Notes: generated by a model not told the origin, from the letters alone. A stretch of 7,660 nt of DNA from Clostridiaceae bacterium UBA6110 (GCA_002428415.1 DIWI01000018.1:7123-14782); one strand, 5' to 3'; counted from the stretch's first letter, positions 1 through 6,521 are shown. Translations and numbers: made by a program.

Positions 1-382
1 GTCTCTGTGAATCGTTGAAGTATGCAGGAACTGTAATTACAGCCTGTGTTACCTTCTCACCAAGGTATGCCTCTGCATCAGCCTTGAGCTTCTGAAGTAT
101 CATTGCAGAAATTTCCTGCGGAGTATAATCCTTGCCGTCTATTGTCACCTTATGGTTTGTTCCCATTTCCCTCTTTATGGACGCAACTGTCCTGTCGGAA
201 TTGGTTATTGCCTGCCTTCTTGCTACCTGGCCAACCAACCTCTCACCGTTCTGCTGGAATGCCACAACTGAAGGGGTGGTCCTTGCACCTTCAGCATTTG
301 GGATTACTATCGCGTCTCCGCCTTCCATTACCGCTACGCATGAATTTGTTGTTCCAAGGTCGATTCCTATTACTTTTGCCAT
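1..382 (-). CDS. dnaK: DnaK (Hsp70) chaperone, N-terminal 127 codons, truncated by window edge
   Basis: ATP-dependent cytosolic chaperone that binds exposed hydrophobic segments and works with DnaJ and GrpE. The visible part is the start of the actin-like nucleotide-binding domain. It opens MAKVIGIDLGTTNSC, the phosphate-1 loop (residues 6-15), continues with the typical NAEGARTTPSVVAF stretch, and reaches ITVPAYFNDSQR, the conserved segment at about residues 116-127. The start ATG (382-380) follows a strong AGGAGG Shine-Dalgarno site at 391-397. It lies 17 bp after the grpE stop, so it is the third gene of the CIRCE-controlled operon. The reading frame is intact to the edge; about four fifths of the usual ~610-residue protein, and any dnaJ, lie outside the window. 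Confidence 0.98.
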   Translation of the reverse strand, partial: MAKVIGIDLGTTNSCVAVMEGGDAIVIPNAEGARTTPSVVAFQQNGERLVGQVARRQAITNSDRTVASIKREMGTNHKVTIDGKDYTPQEISAMILQKLKADAEAYLGEKVTQAVITVPAYFNDSQR

Positions 383-399
383 TTTTTTACTCCTCCTGA

Positions 400-1014
400 T
401 CAGTTGGCTACTTTTACCACACTGTACCTTATTATTTTTTCGTTTCTTCTATATCCCTTCATGAAAACATCAGCTACCTGATTTGTGCCTAAGGACTCAT
501 CCTGAACGTGCATCACTGCCTCGTGCATGGATGGGTCAAATCCTTCGTCAGTCCTGATCTCTTCAACACCAAGCTTCTCAAGGGCATTTCTGAAAAGACC
601 CAGGGTCAGCTCGACGCCCTTGTTGATTCCATTTTCACTTTGTTTCTCATATTCCAGGGCTTTTTCAAGGCTGTCAAGCACCGGGAGAATTTCCTTCACA
701 ACATCTGCGACGCTGTCGGTGTAGATGCCTTCCTTTTCCTTCTGGGACCTTTTCCTGAAATTATCATATTCGGCAGATATCCGCTGAAGCCTGTCTTTCA
801 ATGCCTCAGACTCGTTCCTAAGCTTCTTCGCCTCGTCTTCGAGCTTTTTCCTGGCTCCAAGCAAGTTCTTCAAATCAAATACCCTGCCTTCCTCTTCATC
901 AGGCACGCCTTCGGCTGCCTCAGCCCTCACTTCAGACTCATCGTCAGAAGCGTCGGCTGTTACGGTCTCGCCCTTTTCAAGTTCGAGATCCTTATCACCA
1001 TTTCCTTCAACCAT
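400..1014 (-). CDS. grpE: GrpE, nucleotide exchange factor for DnaK
   Basis: Cytosolic homodimeric co-chaperone that releases ADP from DnaK and resets the folding cycle. The 204-residue product has an acidic, low-complexity N-terminus (about residues 1-45) and a long charged helix that would form the dimeric coiled coil (about 48-100, including the typical SAEYDNFRKRSQKE). A four-helix-bundle segment follows, then the C-terminal beta wing that contacts DnaK (FDPSMHEAVMHV to GYRRNEKIIRYSVVKVAN). The length is normal. The ATG overlaps the last 8 bp of hrcA, and a GAGGAGGA Shine-Dalgarno site lies inside the hrcA end (1027-1034) with a rather long 12-nt spacer. An in-frame TGA just upstream of the ATG excludes a longer version. 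This overlap suggests translational coupling to hrcA. Confidence 0.97.
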   Translation of the reverse strand: MVEGNGDKDLELEKGETVTADASDDESEVRAEAAEGVPDEEEGRVFDLKNLLGARKKLEDEAKKLRNESEALKDRLQRISAEYDNFRKRSQKEKEGIYTDSVADVVKEILPVLDSLEKALEYEKQSENGINKGVELTLGLFRNALEKLGVEEIRTDEGFDPSMHEAVMHVQDESLGTNQVADVFMKGYRRNEKIIRYSVVKVAN

Positions 1015-2062
1015 CGCTAATCAAATCCTCCTCGCTGAGCTTCTTGTTAAGCTCGCTTGTCACGTTGTTAATTATTGAGACCACCTTGGAATAATCCAGT
1101 CTGGTCGGTCCTATCAGATTCAGGGTACCCACATTTTTCCCATTGATCCTGTAGTGGGCTGAAATGACGCTTACATCCTTTGCCTCCGGTATGTCGAGCT
1201 CCTCACCGATCTTGATTACAAGACCATCTGATTCGCTGCCATCATCGGAATCCTTGAATATTGCGTCAGGATTGTCAAGAAGGCTAAGGAATTCCCTTAC
1301 CTTGCCAACATCAGCAAATTCATGGTACTTGAGCATGTTGGAGGTGCCTTCTATGATGTAGTCATCCCCCATGTCACTTTTAAGGCTCTCGTATACTGCG
1401 CCAACCACCTCTGAGAACAGCTCGTCATGTCCCTGAAGTCCGTTCTTGATTGTGTTAAGCACCTCAAGGTTTATCGCCTCCATGGTCATGTCCCTGAGCT
1501 TCAGGGTCAGGAGATTCGATATCGCCATGAGCTCTTCAGGATTTGGTATTGACCTTAACCTGATGTGCTTGTTCTTCACAGAACCCGTATCAAGCATTAT
1601 AACTGCAAGTATGGCGTTCTGGTCGATCTGGACCAGCTGGACTGTCTTGATGTGGCATTTATTAATGTTCGGCTTCTTGAGGACAACCGCAAGGTTCGTC
1701 AGCTCAGACAGCATCATCGAGGCCTGCTTCATTACCCTCTCTATTTCGTAGGCAGCCATTGTGATTATCCTGTTCTCTATGAATTTGATCTCATCGACTG
1801 AAAGGTCGTCCAAAGTCATAAGCTTGTCAACATAGAGCCTGTACCCCTTGGATGAAGGTATCCTGCCCGCTGATGAATGTGGCTGCTCAAGCAATCCCAT
1901 GTCTTCCAGGTCAGCCATTTCATTCCTGATGGTCGCGCTGCTTACCCCAAGCTCGTATTTCTTGGCCAGAGTCCTGGAGCCAACAGGATCACCTGTGGTC
2001 ACATAATCGACAACTATAGCTTTCAGTATATCCAGTTTCCTTCTGTCAATTTCGTTTGGCAT
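1007..2062 (-). CDS. hrcA: HrcA, heat-shock transcription repressor (CIRCE-binding)
   Basis: Class I heat-shock repressor that binds the CIRCE operator; in this family GroEL-dependent folding is known to couple its activity to chaperone load. The 351-residue length is typical. Residues 1-79 form the winged-helix DNA-binding domain: DRRKLDILKAIVVDY, then GVSSATIRNEMADLEDMGLL as recognition region, then PHSSAGRIPSSKGYRLYVD. The middle and C-terminal parts match the GAF-like dimerisation region, ending in the hallmark IGPTRLDYSKVVSIIN before the final helix. The ATG at 2062-2060 has an AGGTGA Shine-Dalgarno site (2069-2074, 6-nt spacer) and sits 18 bp from CIRCE, so the repressor controls its own synthesis. 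It is the first gene of the operon and overlaps grpE by 8 bp. Confidence 0.98.
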   Translation of the reverse strand: MPNEIDRRKLDILKAIVVDYVTTGDPVGSRTLAKKYELGVSSATIRNEMADLEDMGLLEQPHSSAGRIPSSKGYRLYVDKLMTLDDLSVDEIKFIENRIITMAAYEIERVMKQASMMLSELTNLAVVLKKPNINKCHIKTVQLVQIDQNAILAVIMLDTGSVKNKHIRLRSIPNPEELMAISNLLTLKLRDMTMEAINLEVLNTIKNGLQGHDELFSEVVGAVYESLKSDMGDDYIIEGTSNMLKYHEFADVGKVREFLSLLDNPDAIFKDSDDGSESDGLVIKIGEELDIPEAKDVSVISAHYRINGKNVGTLNLIGPTRLDYSKVVSIINNVTSELNKKLSEEDLISDG

Positions 2063-2080
2063 TTGTCATCACCTTTTTTG

Positions 2081-2107
2081 TTAGCACTCTCATCAGTCGA
2101 GTGCTAA
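2081..2107 (-). promoter_or_regulatory. CIRCE operator (HrcA binding site)
   Basis: Perfect 9-9-9 inverted repeat: TTAGCACTC, a 9-nt spacer (TCATCAGTC), then GAGTGCTAA. Both arms match the consensus fully. It lies between the predicted transcription start and the hrcA Shine-Dalgarno site, so HrcA bound here would block transcription of hrcA-grpE-dnaK; in the mRNA it would form a 9-bp hairpin in the 5' leader. Confidence 0.98.
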
Positions 2108-2120
2108 AGCCTACGATAAT

Positions 2121-2149
2121 AAAATAACACCGCTTTCTTTTTTTGTAAA
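2121..2149 (-). promoter_or_regulatory. Predicted sigmaA promoter of the hrcA-grpE-dnaK operon
   Basis: Reading the minus strand, a -35 hexamer TTTACA (2144-2149) is followed by a 17-bp spacer and a -10 hexamer TATTTT (2121-2126). Each box keeps four or more of the six consensus bases. The predicted start near 2114 lies a few bases upstream of CIRCE, the usual arrangement for this operon. The surrounding A/T-rich stretch offers alternative -10 registers, so the exact boxes are an inference. Confidence 0.6.
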
Positions 2150-2199
2150 TACCAAAATGGCACTTTTAAGTCATTTTAATCATTTTTTAACTTTCCCAT

Positions 2200-2242
2200 T
2201 CCAGGAAAGCAAGAGGCGCACCTCCATATTGGAAATGCGCCT
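2200..2242 (-). terminator. Probable terminator after the DUF4236 gene
   Basis: Starting 9 bp after the stop codon, the minus strand has a 7-bp GC-rich stem, AGGCGCA (2236-2242) with TGCGCCT (2214-2220). The loop can pair further as TCCA/TGGA. The tract that follows (CTTGCTTTCC) is only moderately T-rich, so termination may be partial. A second possible pairing, TTTCCCA (2192-2198) with TGGGAAA (2242-2248), encloses the stem. The hairpin separates this gene from the heat-shock promoter downstream. Confidence 0.45.
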
Positions 2243-2251
2243 GGGAAATCC

Positions 2252-3325
2252 CTATACTGTTACTTTGCTTATCTTGCCGAATCCCTTTGTCTTGCCGAAG
2301 TCCACTTCGTGATGGAAATTGACAAGTGCATCGAATGGATCGACATTCTCAAGGTCGATCCGGTCAAGCTCGGATCTTTCTATCTTAACTGAAAGAATGA
2401 GCTCTGAGTCCTTTTTGCCTGTATAAGGATTCTTATCTTCCTCTGTTATGTTGATATAGCAGTCCGCAATAGGGAAAAGGTTGAACAGGTCCCTTGAGAT
2501 CCTGAAGGCTATACCGGATACGAATTGCGATGCTATGGACCAGTAGTCGGTCTTGGTGTATTTCTTGACTGACAGCTTGCCAGTCGGTGTAAGCGTCTTG
2601 TATTCTTCGGGTATGAAATCAGTAATCGAAAGCACTGCGTCCACATTTATGGTATCAGCATCAGTAAAGCTCATGTCCAGGGATTTCAGGAAGCTTCCAA
2701 GCTCCTCGGAAATCTTGAGGCTTTCAAGCGCCATCATGAAACCTTCTGTGTCCTTAGACAGTACCTTGGATGCAATGACCTTGTTCATCTTCCATTGCTT
2801 TATCAGCTCCTGGTCAAGAACCTTCGCTTCCTCAACATTCTTTTCAAGAAGTGCGGTATCCCCGCCTCCTCCGAAAAGCTTCTTCAGGAATCCCGGTTTG
2901 TTTTCATCGAGCAGTTTTTTTGCTGCCAATGTATTAGGTCCATCCTCACCTTCTGCGAACGGCGGCTCCTCGTCAAGCACCTCATTCCAGTCTATTCCGG
3001 ATGGGTAATCAGCTTCACGATGAAGTCCGGTAATCGCTGCAATGTCTTCAGTGAACTCACTGATCTCCTGCTCAGGAGTCAGTCCGCTGTCTTCTGATAC
3101 CTTCTTGAACAGCTGGTCCTTTTTCCCGATCAGCTTGCCTGGATTGAAGGTCTTGCTGTAGGAAAGCCCTGTACCGGGTATGCCGAATGTGGTTGTAGCC
3201 TTGCCAGTTGTGCTGATGCTCTGCCTGAAGCCCTTTCCTCCGAAGGAAATGCTGCCGCTTCCCTTTCCGACATTCACTCTGAATCCCTTTCCCAGGTTTA
3301 TGCTTTTTCTGAACCGAAATCCCAT
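2252..3325 (-). CDS. DUF4236 domain-containing protein, function unknown
   Basis: A 357-residue predicted cytosolic protein with no signal peptide or membrane segment. Residues 1-57 match the DUF4236 domain: MGFRFRKSINLGKGFRVN, repeated GKGF motifs (12-15, 30-33), and the conserved IPGTGLSYS (49-57). It is rich in glycine and short beta-strand patterns. After a charged linker (LLDENKPGFLKKLFGGGGD, about 130-155) comes a helical region, then a C-terminal section (about 240-357) of the type seen in longer DUF4236 proteins, with ILSVKIERSELDRIDLENVD and NFHHEVDFGKTKGF. The ATG at 3325-3323 is preferred because AGGTG lies 6 nt upstream; a GTG four codons earlier would overlap that ribosome site. 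No biochemical role is known to me for this family. It stands alone, 90 bp after the GntR gene and before the CIRCE operon. No convincing promoter of its own was found (a weak TAGTAT -10 at 3358-3363 has no good -35), so read-through from the GntR gene is possible. Confidence 0.85.
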   Translation of the reverse strand: MGFRFRKSINLGKGFRVNVGKGSGSISFGGKGFRQSISTTGKATTTFGIPGTGLSYSKTFNPGKLIGKKDQLFKKVSEDSGLTPEQEISEFTEDIAAITGLHREADYPSGIDWNEVLDEEPPFAEGEDGPNTLAAKKLLDENKPGFLKKLFGGGGDTALLEKNVEEAKVLDQELIKQWKMNKVIASKVLSKDTEGFMMALESLKISEELGSFLKSLDMSFTDADTINVDAVLSITDFIPEEYKTLTPTGKLSVKKYTKTDYWSIASQFVSGIAFRISRDLFNLFPIADCYINITEEDKNPYTGKKDSELILSVKIERSELDRIDLENVDPFDALVNFHHEVDFGKTKGFGKISKVTV

Positions 3326-3331
3326 TGAATA

Positions 3332-3350
3332 CACCTCACCTTGTTATCCT
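3332..3350 (-). promoter_or_regulatory. Tandem Shine-Dalgarno leader of the DUF4236 gene
   Basis: The minus strand reads AGGATAACAAGGTGAGGTG, ending 6 nt before the ATG. It contains two overlapping AGGTG ribosome-binding elements. A nearly identical leader precedes the neighbouring GntR gene (4115-4133). The position decides the DUF4236 start at 3325. Confidence 0.6.
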
Positions 3351-3415
3351 TATACTAATACTACCCCAATTAGCCTCCGTTTGATACACATGGCAGTAAA
3401 TGATCATGTCATAAT

Positions 3416-4108
3416 CTAGTGCCTTATGTTCCTCGCAACAAAGTCCAGATGCCTTTCCATTGCCTCAGCCGCTTTGGAAGAGTCATGGGACCTGAGTGCA
3501 ACAGCTATATCCTCATGCGTTTGTACGAGCTTCTCATCATTCTCAGGATTCATTAGAAGTTCTTCCCTGGTCTCCTTAATGAATGTGTCCATAAGCGATG
3601 ATACAGCCCTGAGTATGCTTTCCATCAGCCTGTTTCCGGATGACCTTGCGATAAGGTAGTGAAAATCAGCATCAAGCCTTACACTTTGAGCCTCTGTGGG
3701 ATCCTCTTTCATTTTTTTTATGATCCCTTCAAGTTCGCCAAGCTCAATATCCGTGATCTTATCTGCAGCAAGAGCCGCCATCTGGACTTCAATGCTTTTC
3801 CGAAGCTCAATCAGTTCCAGGTTCCTTGAGTTCTGAAGAACGAACATGAGCGAAAGCGGTTCGATGAGGTTATCCTCAAAGCTTTCCCTGATGAAGTTGC
3901 CTCCGCCCTGACGGCATTCCACCAGGCCGATTATCTGAAGAGCCCTGAGCGCTTCCCTGATCGATGTCCTGCTCACATGCAAAGTATCGACCAGGTCCCT
4001 CTCCGGAGGAAGCCTGTCGCCCTTCTTGAGCTCCCCGCTTATTATCATGTCCTTGATCTGGTCAATGACTGTTTCATAGACCTTCTTGTTCTTCAAGCCT
4101 GATTCCAT
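3416..4108 (-). CDS. GntR-family (FadR/FCD subfamily) transcriptional regulator
   Basis: A 230-residue DNA-binding regulator of the FadR type. Residues 8-75 are the winged helix (VYETVIDQIKDMIISGEL, then LPPERDLVDTLHVSRTSIREALRALQIIGLVE, then QGGGNFI). Residues about 95-230 are the all-helical FCD ligand domain. The four residues that usually hold a metal in this domain are all present: D146 and H150 in RLDADFH, H198 in THEDI, and H220 in MERHLD, so it may sense a small carboxylate-like metabolite; the ligand itself cannot be inferred. The ATG at 4108-4106 has AGGTGAGGTG 6 nt upstream and a strong promoter 34 bp upstream. An in-frame GTG at 4201 lies upstream of that promoter and inside a terminator, so it is rejected. 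No transporter or enzyme operon typical of FCD targets adjoins it. Confidence 0.93.
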   Translation of the reverse strand: MESGLKNKKVYETVIDQIKDMIISGELKKGDRLPPERDLVDTLHVSRTSIREALRALQIIGLVECRQGGGNFIRESFEDNLIEPLSLMFVLQNSRNLELIELRKSIEVQMAALAADKITDIELGELEGIIKKMKEDPTEAQSVRLDADFHYLIARSSGNRLMESILRAVSSLMDTFIKETREELLMNPENDEKLVQTHEDIAVALRSHDSSKAAEAMERHLDFVARNIRH

Positions 4109-4114
4109 ATGCTG

Positions 4115-4133
4115 CACCTCACCTTTGTTACCT
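4115..4133 (-). promoter_or_regulatory. Tandem Shine-Dalgarno leader of the GntR gene
   Basis: The minus strand reads AGGTAACAAAGGTGAGGTG and begins about where transcription should start, ending 6 nt before the ATG. It matches the leader of the DUF4236 gene (3332-3350) over nearly all of its 19 positions, apart from one small shift. It fixes the start at 4108. Confidence 0.6.
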
Positions 4134-4141
4134 CTAAAGCC

Positions 4142-4170
4142 ATTATACTCTTGCAATATGAAAGTCTCAA
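4142..4170 (-). promoter_or_regulatory. sigmaA promoter of the GntR regulator gene
   Basis: The minus strand has TTGAGA (4165-4170, five of six consensus bases), a 17-bp spacer, and a perfect TATAAT (4142-4147). The predicted start is near 4135, giving a leader of about 27 nt. No clear FadR-type TGGT-N3-ACCA palindrome overlaps it, so autoregulation is not evident. Confidence 0.85.
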
Positions 4171-4175
4171 TGACA

Positions 4176-4214
4176 CCAAAAAGCAAAACCTGCGATTTCA
4201 CGCAGGTTTTGCTT
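4176..4214 (-). terminator. Strong Rho-independent terminator of the pgmB-HAD-exonuclease operon
   Basis: A perfect 14-bp stem, AAGCAAAACCTGCG (minus strand, 4201-4214) with its complement at 4181-4194, encloses a 6-nt loop. The T-run at the foot of the stem continues to 4178. The outermost base of the stem is the first base of the stop codon of the upstream gene. The stem starts with A-tract sequence opposite the T-tract, so it could also act in the other direction. Confidence 0.9.
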
Positions 4215-5011
4215 CAGCCCCCGGAGGGCACGATATGCTCGGTCGAAATCGACACGTTTTCAATTTCAGTGTTCTCCATGAGACTCTGTCTGTACTCTTC
4301 CTCAAGCCTTATTCTTTCAAGCTTTACCGCCTTTTCCTCGAGAAGTATGCCTTCCAGGTTCTCCACATCGCTCATAGATACTTCCTGCCACTGGTTCATG
4401 ATCCTTGCCAGGTTCACCACATCCTGCTCGTTGTATACGAGTATTCTTTCTACCTTGTCTGCAGGCATCCTGTGAATGTAGTCCCTGTCCTTCATAATCC
4501 TGGAGAACGTCTTTGCAAGGGTCGCACCTGACATGACTTCTCCTTCCCTTTCTATCGAGAAAAGCCTTTCAAGGTTCTTAAGTCCTATGTTCTTCTTGAA
4601 TCTTCTCTCATATTCCTTCTGGATATCTACCTTCCTGAAGTGTTCGTCAAAGGTAAGGTCTATCGAATGCTTGTTGAACAGATGGTTGATGACGGTAAAG
4701 TCATTGTTTCCTGAAAATGTCACAATATTGTCTCTTCCCTGCTCCTTCATCCTGAGAAAGTAATCTTCTGCAAGATAAAGTATCTCTTCTGCATCACGCT
4801 TGTTCTCGATCATGTATTGGGTCGTATGTATCATCCCGCTCCAGCCATCGTATACTGCAGCTCCGAATACGCCAATGCATATGGGCTTCTTGTACAGGTA
4901 ATGCTCCAGATCGAAGTAGATGCTCCTTTCCATGATGTCCTGCCCATCCACCATGAGGATCATTTCATTCTTGCCCTTCTCCATAGGAATGGTCTGCTCT
5001 TTCCTCAACAA
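4214..5011 (-). CDS. Divergent RNase H-like (DEDD-type) putative exonuclease, YprB/RNase_H_2-like
   Basis: A soluble protein of up to 265 residues with an RNase H-fold exonuclease pattern. Acidic motif I is IYFDLEHYLYKKPICIGVFG (D34, E36). Motif II is NIVTFSGNNDFTVINHLF (D104), equivalent to the YNGxxFD motif of the family. Motif III is RILVYNEQDVVNLARI (Y193, D197). Between them IGLKNLERLF resembles the usual 'L..LE' helix. The canonical DIETTGL sequence of the family is replaced by DLEHYLY, so this is a divergent subgroup; nuclease activity is inferred from the acidic residues only. The C-terminal 55 residues are glutamate-rich and probably helical. The start is uncertain: the TTG at 5011 keeps an N-terminus (RKEQTIP) resembling related proteins but has only a weak GGAAG upstream; the ATG at 4984 (256 residues) is the alternative. 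It lies 18 bp after the HAD gene and is last in its operon. Confidence 0.7.
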   Translation of the reverse strand: MLRKEQTIPMEKGKNEMILMVDGQDIMERSIYFDLEHYLYKKPICIGVFGAAVYDGWSGMIHTTQYMIENKRDAEEILYLAEDYFLRMKEQGRDNIVTFSGNNDFTVINHLFNKHSIDLTFDEHFRKVDIQKEYERRFKKNIGLKNLERLFSIEREGEVMSGATLAKTFSRIMKDRDYIHRMPADKVERILVYNEQDVVNLARIMNQWQEVSMSDVENLEGILLEEKAVKLERIRLEEEYRQSLMENTEIENVSISTEHIVPSGG

Positions 5012-5029
5012 ATTATCACGCTTCTTCCA

Positions 5030-5758
5030 CTATATGAGTTTTAGTTCATCAAAGGAGATGCCGTAGATGACATCCTTCCTCTCCACTACTATCCTTGCCT
5101 TTTTCCTCACCTCTTCGCAATCTGTGACAAGGTGTATCAGCTCCCTTGTAGGATTGACGAGAATCGGATTTCCAACGAGCTCCAACATGGAAAAATCTCC
5201 GGCAGTGTCACCATATGCCCAGCATTTTGAGAGGTCCAGCCCATAAAGCTCTGCCATGTGCATCACAGCTACCTTCTTCGACCTTGAGTCCCACATCGGT
5301 ATGACGTCCCCGGTATAAAGGTCATTCTCGTCTATCTCATAGTTAGTGCCCATGTAGTCATCAAATCCGTAGAGCTCTGCCATATCCCTGACCAGCTCGA
5401 CCGGACTTCCGGAAATTGTAATAAGCTTGTGGCCCTTCTCCCTATGCCACTTTATCCTTTCCCTGGTATAGACGTATGCCCTTGCACCCTTCTCGGCCAC
5501 TACTTTCCTAACAATGTGCTCTATATAAGCCTTGTGGTGTCCTTTGATCGCCTGGGTGTAGATCTCAGCCATCTTTCCAAGATAGGTGTCATATGTTCCG
5601 ATTCTTCTGTCCCATTTGACGAATTCCGGCTTGACCTCGGAATACCACTTTTCCTCTTCGATAATCTCGCTTTTTATGAATTTCTTGAAAAGGTCAGCCA
5701 TGAAGCCTTCCCGATAAATGGTACCGTCGATATCAAAGAATGCGGCTGTATCTCCCAT
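5030..5758 (-). CDS. HAD superfamily IB phosphatase (SerB-like hydrolase)
   Basis: A 242-residue cytosolic phosphatase. HAD motif I is FFDIDGTIY, with nucleophile D9 and acid/base D11. A helical cap follows (about 20-105, the subclass I position). Motif II is LITISGSP with S116. Motif III is SRSKK (K161/K162). Motif IV is AYGDTAGDFSML with D184 and D188. All catalytic positions are present. The overall form resembles the HAD-IB family of PSPase-like hydrolases, but the substrate cannot be told; phosphoserine phosphatase would be over-calling. The ATG at 5758-5756 is preceded by GGAGGG (5765-5770, 6-nt spacer); an upstream frame to 5860 would overlap pgmB by 86 bp and is rejected. It lies 16 bp after pgmB, in the same operon. 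Confidence 0.9.
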   Translation of the reverse strand: MGDTAAFFDIDGTIYREGFMADLFKKFIKSEIIEEEKWYSEVKPEFVKWDRRIGTYDTYLGKMAEIYTQAIKGHHKAYIEHIVRKVVAEKGARAYVYTRERIKWHREKGHKLITISGSPVELVRDMAELYGFDDYMGTNYEIDENDLYTGDVIPMWDSRSKKVAVMHMAELYGLDLSKCWAYGDTAGDFSMLELVGNPILVNPTRELIHLVTDCEEVRKKARIVVERKDVIYGISFDELKLI

Positions 5759-5774
5759 AAGCTTCCCTCCCATT

Positions 5775-6419
5775 TCAAAAATCCAGTATCTTTTCGTCGA
5801 GTCCTGCAAATGTAGTAATAACCCTGTCTGCTCCTTCCAGCTTTCCAGTCCTTGATACACCTATGACCTTCATTCTGGCGGTCTTTGCCGAATTAACCCC
5901 GGCTACTGCATCCTCAAACACAACACACTCTGAAGGATCCAGCATCAGCTCTTTAGCCCCGACAAGATATACTTCAGGATCAGGCTTGGGCTTACTTACC
6001 TTGTAGCCATCTATTATGACGTCAAAAAACCTTGTGAGCCCGGTACATTCAAGAATCAGGCTGGAATTGTCGCTTGTCGAGCCTATAGCTGTCTTGTAGC
6101 CCAAACTCTTCACAAGATCGAGAAATTCCAAAACACCTTCAAAAACAGCACTCTCATCAATATCCATTATATATTCGAGATACCATGAGTTCTTCTTGTT
6201 GAGTGCCCTCAGCTTCTCAACCCCGCTCATGCTTATACCGGTCAGGTCAAGCAGTATGTCCAGGGCATTCTTCCTTGAAACACCCTTCAGCGGCTCGGCA
6301 TATCCATCGTTCAATTCGATCCCATGTTCCTTCGCAAGTCTTTTCCATGCCATGAAATGATATTTGGCAGTATCGACAAGGACGCCATCCAGATCGAATA
6401 TAAGTCCCTTAACACTCAT
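5775..6419 (-). CDS. pgmB: Beta-phosphoglucomutase (HAD superfamily)
   Basis: Converts beta-D-glucose 1-phosphate to glucose 6-phosphate through a beta-glucose 1,6-bisphosphate intermediate, normally serving phosphorolytic breakdown of disaccharides such as maltose, trehalose or kojibiose. The 214-residue length is typical. FDLDGVLVDTAKYHF (D9 nucleophile, D11 acid/base) and LKGVSRKNAL (R49) closely match characterised beta-PGMs; the latter is the substrate-binding signature that separates this enzyme from other HAD phosphatases. GSTSDNSSLIL is motif II, SKPKPDPEVYL carries the motif III lysine, and VFEDAVAGVNSAK is motif IV. The ATG at 6419-6417 is preferred over a TTG at 6455; an AGGGGG sequence 10 nt upstream is a fair ribosome site. 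No sugar phosphorylase or transporter gene is in view. First gene of a three-gene unit. Confidence 0.9.
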   Translation of the reverse strand: MSVKGLIFDLDGVLVDTAKYHFMAWKRLAKEHGIELNDGYAEPLKGVSRKNALDILLDLTGISMSGVEKLRALNKKNSWYLEYIMDIDESAVFEGVLEFLDLVKSLGYKTAIGSTSDNSSLILECTGLTRFFDVIIDGYKVSKPKPDPEVYLVGAKELMLDPSECVVFEDAVAGVNSAKTARMKVIGVSRTGKLEGADRVITTFAGLDEKILDF

Positions 6420-6521
6420 TGTTCCAGGTCCCCCTCTACGGCAACAGCATAACAACCAATTTTTCCAACCACAGGTAGCAGCCTGAGGTCATCGGTTCCT
6501 TGAATACAACTATCCACTTTC

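Noticed and set aside
508..1020. 170-codon plus-strand frame opposite grpE
   Set aside because: It is the antisense shadow of a clear grpE gene, has no recognisable domain and no ribosome site.
2553..3008. 151-codon plus-strand frame opposite the DUF4236 gene
   Set aside because: Serine-rich, low-complexity antisense frame with no ribosome site; the minus strand carries a recognised domain and a good start.
3335..3415. Possible separate promoter for the DUF4236 gene
   Set aside because: TAGTAT at 3358-3363 could be a -10 box, but the -35 position (TATCAA) matches the consensus poorly, so no promoter was called.
4109..4201. Longer GntR protein starting at GTG 4201
   Set aside because: The extension lies upstream of the near-perfect GntR promoter and begins inside the terminator hairpin; the ATG at 4108 has an ideal ribosome site.
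4086..4531. Two overlapping plus-strand frames across the GntR/exonuclease junction
   Set aside because: Both run antisense through the terminator, the GntR promoter and the exonuclease end, and neither looks like a protein family.
5759..5860. Longer HAD-IB phosphatase starting at 5860
   Set aside because: It would overlap pgmB and add 34 residues unrelated to HAD enzymes; GGAGGG supports the ATG at 5758.
6420..6455. Longer beta-phosphoglucomutase starting at TTG 6455
   Set aside because: It adds a cysteine/arginine-rich stretch not seen in the family; the ATG at 6419 gives the normal length and N-terminus.
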